Position numbers and translations under genes: made by a program. Below, one piece after another: positions 1-5,818 of a stretch of 6,363 nucleotides of DNA (within the stretch, counting starts at the first letter, position 1; each line of letters opens with the position of its first letter). The stretch is from Phycisphaerales bacterium. Its GTDB lineage: Bacteria; Planctomycetota; Phycisphaerae; Phycisphaerales; UBA1924. The DNA is taken from NCBI GenBank assembly GCA_016764015.1, contig JAESSR010000157.1, forward strand, positions 1 to 6,363, written 5' to 3'. The notes under the pieces were generated by a model. It was not told the DNA's origin, ran no database searches, and saw only the letters and a program-made list of their open reading frames with translations.

Positions 1-1
1 C

Positions 2-1618
2 GGCACGACCTGCCGCATCGCGGGGATCGCGGTCGAGACCGACTGGGAGTTCACCGACCGGTTGTTCTCAGGGAATACAAACGCATCGGCGGCGTACCTC
101 GTTTCGCTCGTCGGTGCTATCTCAGAAATCTATGAACGAGACATGAATGTTCGATTGTCGATTCCATTCTTGCGGGTCTGGGGCGACAACTCGGATCCGT
201 ATTCATCAGCTGGGGACCCGCTCGATCAGGTATTGGGAGAGTGGAATGCCAATATGAGCCATGTCGATCGCACCCTCACGCATTATTTTACCGGTCGCCA
301 AGATACTTCCTACGGGGGTGTGGCGTATCTTTCGGTATTGTGCAACACTGACTTTGGGTATGGTGTTTCAGCGTATTTAAATGGTTCATTCCCGTATCCG
401 CTTGTCGATCACAATGGCGGAAACTGGGATGTAGTGGTCGCGAGCCATGAGCTCGGGCACAACTTTGGTACTTCGCATACGCATAATTATTCGCCTCAGA
501 TAGATGGGTGTGGGACAGGAGATTGCTCGGAAGCATTTGGCGGCACCATCATGTCGTACTGTCATTCCTGCTCGGGCGGGCTCACCAATATCGTGCTCGG
601 GTTCCATCCTCGCGTACAGGACACAATCATCGCATACATGGACTCGATCAACTGCGATCTCATTGGGGAGGGCGTGAGCGCTGTCCCTGATTCAGCGGAA
701 ACACTCCAAGACGAACCGATCCAGATCGACGCACTGGGCAATGATGAATCGCAATCATGTGATTCATTTGTGCTTGATTCATTCGATTCAGTTTCAACCG
801 GTGGCGGCACAATCGAGCTGCTCGCAGGGCAAGGTCCTGGCGGGCGTGATCTCTTTATGTATTCGCCGATTTCCGAATTCGAAGGAGTTGACACATTCCA
901 ATACGCCATCGTTGGTGCGGGCTCGCCTCAAGTCGCGAGGGTCTCGATCAATGTTCGTGCACTGCGTCCAGCGGATGATCGGCTTGATCCGCTCAGCGGG
1001 TTGCGGGTTCGGTACTATGAGTTGCCAAACAACACAAGCGTGCTGCCAGATTTTGATACACTCGAGTCATACAACGAGGATGTGTCGAGCGATGTGAACT
1101 ATCCATCAACCGGCGGCGTCTTCATGAGCTCAGACAGAGCGGACAATGTTGGCGCGGTGCTTTCCGGGTATGTCCTGGCAATCAACGATGGCATATTCAC
1201 ATTTACCACAGAATCCGATGATGGGTCAAAGCTGTTTATCGGTGATGAACTCGTTGTCGATAACGACGGGCTTCACGGCATGGTCAAACGCGGGGGATCA
1301 ATCCCGCTGAGCGTAGGATGGCACCGTATCCGGATCGAGTTCTTCGAACGCGGTGGGGGTGCTGGGCTGATCTCAACAATCACGGGTCCTGGTTTCCCTG
1401 AGATGAATCTCGAAGAAATCCTGCTCTCGCATGAGACCAATGAGCCTTGCTCGCTTGCTGATATCAACGCCGACGGCAACTTGAACTTCTTCGATATCTC
1501 AGCGTTTATCGAACTGCTCAATGCTCAGGATCCGGCTGCCGATTTCACAAATGATGGGAACTGGAACTTCTTCGATGTTGCCGTATTCCTCGGGGCGTTT
1601 GCAGAAGGGTGCCCATAA
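2..1618 (+). CDS. Secreted metzincin-type zinc metallopeptidase (M12B/reprolysin-like) with PA14-like and dockerin-like domains, 5' truncated
   Basis: The reading frame is already open at base 2 and is cut by the window edge, so signal peptide and propeptide are not visible. A TTG at 62 exists, but protein-like sequence precedes it (..CRIAGIAVETDWEFTDR), so it is not the real start. Numbered from that TTG, the zinc site HELGHNFGTSH is at residues 129-139 (bases 446-478): three His ligands, the catalytic Glu and the metzincin Gly. A Met-turn (GTIMSYC, Met164) follows. Residues about 205-300 look like a cadherin/Ig-like spacer (EGVDTFQYAIV). Residues about 311-445 resemble a PA14 domain (LRVRYYE, SDDGSKLFIGDELVVDNDG, GWHRIRIEFFE). 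Residues 463-518 are the Cys-bracketed dockerin-like tail. It is probably an exported endopeptidase acting on extracellular or surface protein; the substrate is unknown. It has its own weak terminator-like hairpin, so it need not be co-transcribed with the next gene. The family call is firm; the subfamily (M12B versus a related metzincin) is less so. Confidence 0.9.
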   Translation, partial: GTTCRIAGIAVETDWEFTDRLFSGNTNASAAYLVSLVGAISEIYERDMNVRLSIPFLRVWGDNSDPYSSAGDPLDQVLGEWNANMSHVDRTLTHYFTGRQDTSYGGVAYLSVLCNTDFGYGVSAYLNGSFPYPLVDHNGGNWDVVVASHELGHNFGTSHTHNYSPQIDGCGTGDCSEAFGGTIMSYCHSCSGGLTNIVLGFHPRVQDTIIAYMDSINCDLIGEGVSAVPDSAETLQDEPIQIDALGNDESQSCDSFVLDSFDSVSTGGGTIELLAGQGPGGRDLFMYSPISEFEGVDTFQYAIVGAGSPQVARVSINVRALRPADDRLDPLSGLRVRYYELPNNTSVLPDFDTLESYNEDVSSDVNYPSTGGVFMSSDRADNVGAVLSGYVLAINDGIFTFTTESDDGSKLFIGDELVVDNDGLHGMVKRGGSIPLSVGWHRIRIEFFERGGGAGLISTITGPGFPEMNLEEILLSHETNEPCSLADINADGNLNFFDISAFIELLNAQDPAADFTNDGNWNFFDVAVFLGAFAEGCP

Positions 1619-1640
1619 TCCTGCGGAATCGCTCAATATG

Positions 1641-1680
1641 TCCCAATTGTCAGCTATTTTGACTGATTGGGAACTTTTGA
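1641..1680 (+). terminator. Weak intrinsic terminator candidate after the metallopeptidase
   Basis: TCCCAA (1641-1646) pairs with TTGGGA (1667-1672), and TCAG (1650-1653) pairs with CTGA (1663-1666), with a three-base bulge at 1647-1649. The 3' side continues ACTTTTGA, a poor T-run. It lies 23 bases after the stop codon, the right place for a terminator, but the structure is modest. Confidence 0.35.
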
Positions 1681-1684
1681 GGAC

Positions 1685-1711
1685 TTGATTTTATGGTTGC
1701 TGTGGTAAACT
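1685..1711 (+). promoter_or_regulatory. Possible sigma-70-like promoter of the small dockerin-tail protein
   Basis: TTGATT (1685-1690) could be a -35 box and TAAACT (1706-1711) a -10 box, with a short 15-base spacer compensated by an extended -10 TG at 1703-1704. Transcription would begin near 1718, leaving almost no leader for the ATG at 1721 but a normal one for the ATG at 1739. It is judged by eye only. Confidence 0.3.
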
Positions 1712-1723
1712 CCAAGCAATATG

Positions 1724-1729
1724 AAGGGG
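1724..1729 (+). promoter_or_regulatory. Ribosome binding site that favours the ATG at 1739
   Basis: AAGGGG sits 9 bases before the ATG at 1739. The alternative in-frame ATG at 1721 has no purine-rich Shine-Dalgarno sequence ahead of it (ACTCCAAGCAAT). The purine run that would serve the later start is coding if the earlier one is used, so the later start is preferred. Confidence 0.5.
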
Positions 1730-1738
1730 AAGATATCT

Positions 1739-2194
1739 ATGAACTTATCCATGCCTACTGGTCGTTTTACTCAGCGTTTTACTCAGATTGCTTTGGCAGC
1801 CGCCGCATTGGCTGCAACATCGGCAACGATGGCCACTGCTGGTCCAAGCGGTGGTGCGTTTGAAATCACTTGGTACACCATCGACGCGGGTGGCACGACA
1901 TCAACCACCGGCGGCGACTTTGAGCTCGCGGGCACCATCGGGCAGCCCGATGCTGGTGGCGAAATGAGCGGCGGCTCATTCTCACTCACCGGCGGATTCT
2001 GGGCGGGGGTCAACACCGCGCCGCCTTGTCCTGGGGACCTGACCGGCGATGGTGTTCTCAATTTCTTTGATGTCTCGGCATTCTTGGGTGCATTTGCAGC
2101 GAATGATCCCATCGCAGATTTTACTGGTGATGGGGTCTGGAACTTCTTTGATGTCTCCGCGTTCCTCGGTGCGTTTGCTGCCGGGTGTCCATAA
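1739..2194 (+). CDS. Small secreted protein with dockerin-like C-terminal domain
   Basis: This gene encodes a 151-residue protein (157 if the upstream in-frame ATG at 1721 is used). The start at 1739 is preferred because AAGGGG precedes it at good spacing. From 1739, residues about 1-34 form a signal peptide: a basic n-region with a repeated Arg-Phe-Thr-Gln, an Ala-rich hydrophobic core, and likely cleavage after ATMATA. The mature part is short: FEITWYTIDAGG, then TIGQPDAGGEMSGGSF and TGGFW. This Gly/Ser/Thr-rich beta-type module recurs in small exported planctomycete proteins and has no known activity. The last 55 residues are the dockerin-like tail, with calcium loops DLTGDGVLNFFD and DFTGDGVWNFFD bracketed by two Cys. 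No catalytic motif is visible. Beyond export and calcium-dependent docking or folding, no function can be assigned. It is probably transcribed alone. Confidence 0.85.
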   Translation: MNLSMPTGRFTQRFTQIALAAAALAATSATMATAGPSGGAFEITWYTIDAGGTTSTTGGDFELAGTIGQPDAGGEMSGGSFSLTGGFWAGVNTAPPCPGDLTGDGVLNFFDVSAFLGAFAANDPIADFTGDGVWNFFDVSAFLGAFAAGCP

Positions 2195-2340
2195 TTCTAC
2201 AAGAGTTAGACAACGCGCATAGCAGTTTTTTGCCCGATAATGAGATGATCGCATAAAACGGGACAAAACCGTCTTTAGTTCTTGAGTCCACAATCGTTTC
2301 GTGGTACCGTTATGGTGATGGGCTATGTTTGACCATCGTT

Positions 2341-2439
2341 GAGAGTCGGGCACGAGCGTGGTCAATCACGACGCTTGAATGTCAGAAGAGTGGAAATTTT
2401 AACCGGATGCGTGCAACGCTCGACTCTCGTTGCACGCGT
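2341..2439 (+). promoter_or_regulatory. Potential structured leader RNA (hairpin with pseudoknot-capable loop)
   Basis: GCGTGCAACG (2409-2418) pairs perfectly with CGTTGCACGC (2428-2437), extendable by a T-G and an A-T pair. It closes a 9-base loop, CTCGACTCT (2419-2427). That loop is complementary to AGAGTCGGG at 2342-2350 with one G-U pair, so loop and upstream strand could form a pseudoknot or compete with the stem. No T-run follows, so it is not a simple terminator. It lies 110 bases before the peroxidase start on the same strand. Matching to a known riboswitch class was not possible by eye. Confidence 0.35.
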
Positions 2440-2540
2440 GTGCTTTCGAGTGCATCATTGGTCTATTCTCAACATGGTTCCAATCACGCTATGCAAGGAG
2501 CGTTTGGGTTATAGCCGCATTGTGAGACAAAAGAAAAGAT

Positions 2541-2545
2541 GAGGA
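2541..2545 (+). promoter_or_regulatory. Ribosome binding site of the di-heme peroxidase gene
   Basis: GAGGA lies 4 bases ahead of the ATG at 2550 and supports that start. The encoded N-terminus is a good signal peptide. Confidence 0.6.
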
Positions 2546-2549
2546 TTCC

Positions 2550-4391
2550 ATGCACAGGAACCAACAAAACAGATCGCGGAGTATCTATCGTTGCGCAATC
2601 GCCATCCCATTGGCTTTGCTTGCTCTTTCCAGCACACACGCACTCGCACAGCCGCTCGATCCTGTCCCTTTCCCGCCTGAGAATCAGTTCACGCAGGCCA
2701 AGGCTGATCTGGGCAAGATTCTCTTCTGGGATGAACAGCTCTCAAGCGATAACACCATGTCTTGTGGGTCATGCCATCAGCCAGCGGTTGGCGGCACCGA
2801 TGAACGCCGGGGTATTAACCCAGGGCCGGACGGGATTTTTGCCACTGCTGATGATGTCATCGGTTCGCCGGGTGTGATTTTTCAAACCGCAGAAGACAAC
2901 TACTTCAAGTCGCCAATCTTTGATCTCGATGTCCAGGTGACCGGTCGGCAGGCACCTCCAGCAGTGATGGGTATGTATGCTCATGAAACATTCTGGGATG
3001 GGCGTGCGACATCGGCGTTTACTGATCCATTGACTGGCGAGTTGTTGATCGCTTCTGGCGGAGCGCTCGAAAGCCAAGCCGTTGGTCCACCAACCGCTGG
3101 CGCTGAGATGGCGCATCAAAGCAGAGACTGGTCGCAGATTCTTGTCAAGCTCACCAGCGCTCGCCCGCTGGCATTGGGATCGAATCTCCCCGCTGACATG
3201 GCTGCGGTGATTGCACAAGCAAAGACTTATCCTCAAATGTTCGAAGAAGTCTTCGGCGATTCAGAACTCACCGCCGGACGCGTTGCGATGGCTATTGCAA
3301 CTTATGAACGCACGCTGCTTCCTGATCAATCGCCTTATGATCTCTTCGTCGCTGGAGATAGCAACGCACTGACCCAGCGGCAAACTGGAGGACTCAACGC
3401 GTTCCGAGCATCGTTGTGTAATGCTTGTCATATCGGTGCGCAGTTTACAACCAATAGCTTCAACAACATCGGGGTGCGTCCGGTGCTTGAAGACCTTGGG
3501 CGTTTCAATGTGACAGGCGACCCCGCTGACCGCGGCCGATTCAAGGTGCCGTCACTCCGTAATACAGGATTGCGTGATCGCTATATGCACAACGGGCAGC
3601 AACTATCACTTGAGCAAGTCTTTGATTTCTATGCCCATCGCAATGGAGAGGTTCCATTTACTGAAAACCTTGACCCGTTGATGATTTCCCCGATCAGTTT
3701 CCCGCCGATGATGCAGGTGGCAATGATTGATTTCCTAGCCAACGGCTTGACTGATCCACGCGTCGCTGCAGAAACATTCCCGTTCGATCGTCCAACACTC
3801 TACGCTGAGTTGCCGACAGCCAACCCAGCAATCGTTGGCTCAGGTGTTGCCGGCTCAGGCGGGTTTGTGCCCACAATGGTCGCACCGTGCCCACCAAACA
3901 TGGGCAACTACGGCTTCAAGGTCGGTGTGAATGATTCGCTCGGCGGCGCGCAAGCGTTTGTCTCGCTCTCGACATCGCCACCAGTTGATGGCGTCGTTGC
4001 ACAAGACGAGGTGCTCGGCCCAATCATGCTCGAAGGAAAGGGTGCAGGCAACGGGTTCGGTACTATGAAATGGGCAATCCCCAATGATCCTTCATACGAC
4101 GGCCAAACATGGTACATGCAGTGGGTCATCGCCGATCCAGCAGCGCCAAGCGGTGTTTCGCTCACACCCGTGGCTCAGTTCACCACCTTCTGCACGATGA
4201 CCGGGGTGTGTGTCACCTTCTGTCCTGCAGATTTTACAGGTGATGGCATTCTCAACTTCTTTGATGTCGCGGCGTTCATCAATGCATTCGCAGCTCAAGA
4301 GGCATCTGCTGATTTCACAAACGATGGCCTCTGGAACTTCTTTGATATCTCGATGTTTATTCAAGCATTCTCCGAAGGATGCCCTGATTAA
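2550..4391 (+). CDS. Secreted di-heme c-type peroxidase (MauG/CcpA superfamily) with dockerin-like C-terminus
   Basis: This is a complete 613-residue protein. Residues 1-33 are a Sec signal peptide (basic n-region, core AIAIPLALLAL, cleavage after HALA). Two covalent heme c sites are visible: C72-GS-C75-H76 in the N-terminal half and C290-NA-C293-H294 in the C-terminal half. Other family blocks are LGKILFWDEQLSSD, TGRQAPPAVMGMY, FWDGRA, GRFKVPSLRNTGLRDRYMHNG (331-349) and LEQVFDFY. Tyr361 appears to sit where classical bacterial cytochrome c peroxidases carry the Met axial ligand and MauG carries Tyr. The protein is therefore called MauG-like, and could be a peroxidase or a peroxide-driven oxidase acting on a protein or small substrate. 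Classical CcpA proteins are far shorter (roughly 330-350 residues). The extra part is a beta-rich module at about 440-550 (IPNDPSYDGQTWYMQWVIADP) and the dockerin-like tail at 558-613. Heme attachment implies cytochrome c maturation outside the cytoplasmic membrane. Transcription ends at the terminator at 4418-4448. A broken paralogue follows. Confidence 0.92.
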   Translation: MHRNQQNRSRSIYRCAIAIPLALLALSSTHALAQPLDPVPFPPENQFTQAKADLGKILFWDEQLSSDNTMSCGSCHQPAVGGTDERRGINPGPDGIFATADDVIGSPGVIFQTAEDNYFKSPIFDLDVQVTGRQAPPAVMGMYAHETFWDGRATSAFTDPLTGELLIASGGALESQAVGPPTAGAEMAHQSRDWSQILVKLTSARPLALGSNLPADMAAVIAQAKTYPQMFEEVFGDSELTAGRVAMAIATYERTLLPDQSPYDLFVAGDSNALTQRQTGGLNAFRASLCNACHIGAQFTTNSFNNIGVRPVLEDLGRFNVTGDPADRGRFKVPSLRNTGLRDRYMHNGQQLSLEQVFDFYAHRNGEVPFTENLDPLMISPISFPPMMQVAMIDFLANGLTDPRVAAETFPFDRPTLYAELPTANPAIVGSGVAGSGGFVPTMVAPCPPNMGNYGFKVGVNDSLGGAQAFVSLSTSPPVDGVVAQDEVLGPIMLEGKGAGNGFGTMKWAIPNDPSYDGQTWYMQWVIADPAAPSGVSLTPVAQFTTFCTMTGVCVTFCPADFTGDGILNFFDVAAFINAFAAQEASADFTNDGLWNFFDISMFIQAFSEGCPD

Positions 4392-4417
4392 CACAGTGAA
4401 GTGTTTTTTCACACTAC

Positions 4418-4448
4418 AAAGCCCAACCCGAGTGGTTGGGCTTTTTTT
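4418..4448 (+). terminator. Strong intrinsic terminator of the di-heme peroxidase gene
   Basis: AAAGCCCAACC (4418-4428) and GGTTGGGCTTT (4434-4444) form a perfect 11-bp stem with a CGAGT loop, running into seven T (4442-4448). A weaker hairpin, AACAC/GTGTT at 4390-4405 followed by T-rich sequence, overlaps the stop codon just upstream and may act in tandem. Confidence 0.92.
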
Positions 4449-4492
4449 AATGAGTTTTCATCCATATGCAATCGTGGTCACTGTAATGCGTT

Positions 4493-5395
4493 GTGCAGCT
4501 ATCGGAGCAGGAGTCGCACAGGACAAGCCTGCCCGTGGTCATGACCATGTATGCGGATGAACTCTTCTGGGATGGACGGGCAACGAGTGAGTTTGTCGAC
4601 CCACAAACCGGCGAGGTCTTGATCGCATCGGGCGGTGCACTCGAAAGCCAAGCCGTCGGGCCAGTGGTATCGAGTGTTGAAATGTCACATGAAAGCCGCG
4701 ACTGGGATTTCATTATTGATAAGCTCACATCTGCTCGCCCGCTCGCTTTGGCATCAAACCTGACTCCAGACATGGCAGCGGCTGTTGATGGCGGCCAAGA
4801 TTATCCAGAACTCTTCGCCCAAGCCTTTGGCGATGACCAAATCACCGCGGGTCGAATCGGCATGGCCATCGCCACCTACGAACGAACACTGGTGCCAGAT
4901 CAAACGCCTTGGGATGCCGTCAATGATGGTGACCAGAATGCCATGACCCTTGAGCAACGCGCAGGGTTTAACTCGTTCACCAACTCACGCTGCTCGGCGT
5001 GCCATGTTGGCCCGCAGTTCACCGGCAACGGATTCAGAAACATCGGGCTGCGTCCTATCGGCGAAGACCGAGGGCGGTTTGAAATCACAGGCAATAACCC
5101 AGATCGTGGGCGCTTCAAGTTCATGCAGTGGATCGTTGCCGACACGCAAGCACCCAACGGGCTCGCGGCATCACCTGTGGCTCAGCTCACATATTTCTGC
5201 TCGATGAACGGCACATGCATCAACTCTTGCCCTGCAGATTTGACCAACGATGGCGAACTCAACTTCTTCGATGTCTCCGCATTCCTCTCGGCCTTCGCAT
5301 CAAGCGATCCAGCAGCCGACTTCACCGGCGATGGCCAGTTCAACTTCTTCGATGTCAGCGCCTTCCCTGTCGCGTTCAGTGCAGGGTGCCCATAA
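4493..5395 (+). pseudogene. Decayed tandem paralogue of the di-heme peroxidase, lacking the heme-1 half and an internal block
   Basis: The open frame of 300 codons begins at a TTG without a Shine-Dalgarno sequence. Homology to the upstream peroxidase starts at codon 10 (Arg, base 4520), equivalent to residue 133 of the intact protein. It runs colinearly without gaps to Lys209 (RGRFK, equivalent to Lys332), with about two thirds identity by eye. The frame then jumps directly to FMQWIVAD, equivalent to residues 522-529, so 189 codons are missing in frame (567 bases relative to the intact copy). This removes the VPSLRN, MHNG and axial-ligand region. The second heme motif C167-SA-C170-H171 survives; the first, and the signal peptide, are gone. 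The beta module end and the dockerin-like tail (246-300) are intact, with one odd change (AFPVAF for the usual AFLxAF). A protein made from this frame could not be exported or form the di-heme centre, so I call it a pseudogene. The absence of stops or frameshifts inside the remnant suggests recent decay or a retained peptide. Confidence 0.8.
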
Positions 5396-5453
5396 GTCCG
5401 TATCTATCGTTTATGATGCTGTACAACTGACAGATATTTGTCGAGTCATTGAA

Positions 5454-5482
5454 AAACCGCCGCTCGATGAGAGCGGCGGTTT
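5454..5482 (-). terminator. Intrinsic terminator beside the RNA-gene 3' remnant (possibly bidirectional)
   Basis: AAACCGCCGCTC (5454-5465) and GAGCGGCGGTTT (5471-5482) make a perfect 12-bp GC-rich stem with a 5-base loop. Read on the minus strand the stem ends in five T (complement of 5452-5456) and lies only 6 bases beyond the 3' end of the tRNA/tmRNA remnant, as expected for that gene's own terminator. On the plus strand the tail is only TTTAATC, but it could still end transcripts of the preceding pseudogene. Confidence 0.75.
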
Positions 5483-5488
5483 AATCAA

Positions 5489-5508
5489 TGGAGCCGGGGG
5501 GAATCGAA
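5489..5508 (-). other. 3'-end remnant of a tRNA or tmRNA gene, probable attachment-site scar
   Basis: On the minus strand these 20 bases read as a T-loop TTCGATT, five C of a T-stem 3' strand, an acceptor 3' strand CGGCTCC and a discriminator A. No CCA is encoded (TTG follows). The preceding minus-strand bases (GTCGACCA) cannot form the required G-rich T-stem partner. No matching acceptor 5' strand (GGAGCCG or, for tmRNA, GGGGCCG) is found on the minus strand to the right within the window. A functional RNA gene is therefore excluded, and only the 3' tip remains. Tyrosine recombinases of integrative elements cross over in exactly this part of tRNA and tmRNA genes, which makes an att junction the best explanation. 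The choice between tRNA and tmRNA cannot be settled here. Confidence 0.6.
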
Positions 5509-5509
5509 T

Positions 5510-5817
5510 GGTCGACGAGTTCACTCTTCTCCGGGGAAAGTGGCGTAATCTACAGAGCGCGCAGCGCCTGGCGCAGCGCGAAAGCTTTTGGGGCAACAGA
5601 GCGTGCCATTGGCAAGATTCCAGCAGTGGATGTGCTTGAAATCTTCGCCCACGAGCCCGCAGGTTGGCCCGTGTTCGCGATCAAGGGTGGAGGGTGGAGC
5701 CGGTCGGAACTCATCAGCTTCTGGCTTTCAGGCGTAAACCTTCAAATTATTTGAGGGTTTATGGCGAATGTGTGTAAAAGTGTCGGCTTGTACAAGAATA
5801 AGTCGATATATTTACAC
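5510..5817. other. About 300 bases without a convincing gene, between the scar and the AbiEi gene
   Basis: One plus-strand open frame spans 5488-5754 (88 codons, containing IPAVDVLEIFAHEPAGWPVFAIKG). Its ATG lies inside the RNA-gene remnant, it has no ribosome binding site and I recognise no family, so it is not called as a gene. It could be the tail of a lost gene. The stretch also holds a direct repeat GCGCAGCGC at 5559-5567 and 5571-5579, a long hairpin at 5733-5763, and the operator-like palindromes ahead of the AbiEi gene. Confidence 0.45.
5733..5763. repeat. Long AT-rich inverted repeat upstream of the AbiEi gene
   Basis: AAACCTTCAAA (5736-5746) and TTTGAGGGTTT (5750-5760) pair over 11 positions with one G-U and a 3-base loop. 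The stem extends outward by three further pairs (one wobble) to 5733/5763. There is no long T-run, so as a terminator it is weak. It could equally be a recombinase or regulator binding site. It overlaps an alternative ATG at 5761 of the next gene and would hide its GAGGG. Confidence 0.4.
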
Positions 5818-5818
5818 A
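5771..5818 (+). promoter_or_regulatory. Promoter/operator region of the AbiEi gene
   Basis: TGTGTAAA (5771-5778) is repeated inverted as TTTACACA (5811-5818). A perfect 10-bp palindrome, CTTGTACAAG (5787-5796), lies between them. TATATT (5807-5812) would be a -10 box placing transcription start at or next to the ATG at 5818, i.e. a leaderless message. AbiEi-type antitoxins are known to repress their own operon through inverted repeats at the promoter, which fits. No good -35 box is seen. Confidence 0.5.

Larger units (their letters stand above)
2195..2549. other. 355-base non-coding stretch with hairpins ahead of the peroxidase gene
   Basis: No convincing gene is present; the short open frames here lack family features. 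It holds an imperfect inverted repeat at 2228-2268 (TTTTGCCCG against CGGG-A-CAAAA, 22-base loop), a small CGTG/CACG hairpin at 2357-2370, and a strong hairpin at 2407-2439 described separately. A weak promoter-like pair, TTGAGT (2282-2287) and TACCGT (2305-2310) with a TG ahead, could drive a leader covering these structures. No standard T-run terminator is seen for the upstream gene. Confidence 0.5.

Noticed and set aside
2228..2268. Imperfect inverted repeat after the small secreted protein, considered as a terminator
   Set aside because: The loop is 22 bases, the stem has a bulge and no T-run follows on the plus strand. On either strand it is a poor terminator.
4092..4412. Minus-strand open frames with repeated HRDIKEV-type motifs, opposite the dockerin-like tails
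   Set aside because: They are antisense shadows of the repeated NFFDVS/NFFDIS codons. The similarity among them simply mirrors the shared tail on the plus strand.
4520..5119. Truncated peroxidase copy as a functional short mono-heme cytochrome
   Set aside because: Without a signal peptide the protein would not reach the heme-attachment machinery, and the axial-ligand region is deleted. A pseudogene is the simpler reading.
5489..5703. Nine-base direct repeat TGGAGCCGG at 5489-5497 and 5695-5703, considered as paired att sites
   Set aside because: The second copy lacks the T-loop part of the core and has no RNA-gene context. The match is short and may be chance.
5488..5754. 88-codon plus-strand open frame between the RNA-gene scar and the AbiEi gene
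   Set aside because: Its ATG falls within the tRNA/tmRNA remnant, no ribosome binding site is present and no family is recognisable. It is kept only as a note in the intergenic description.
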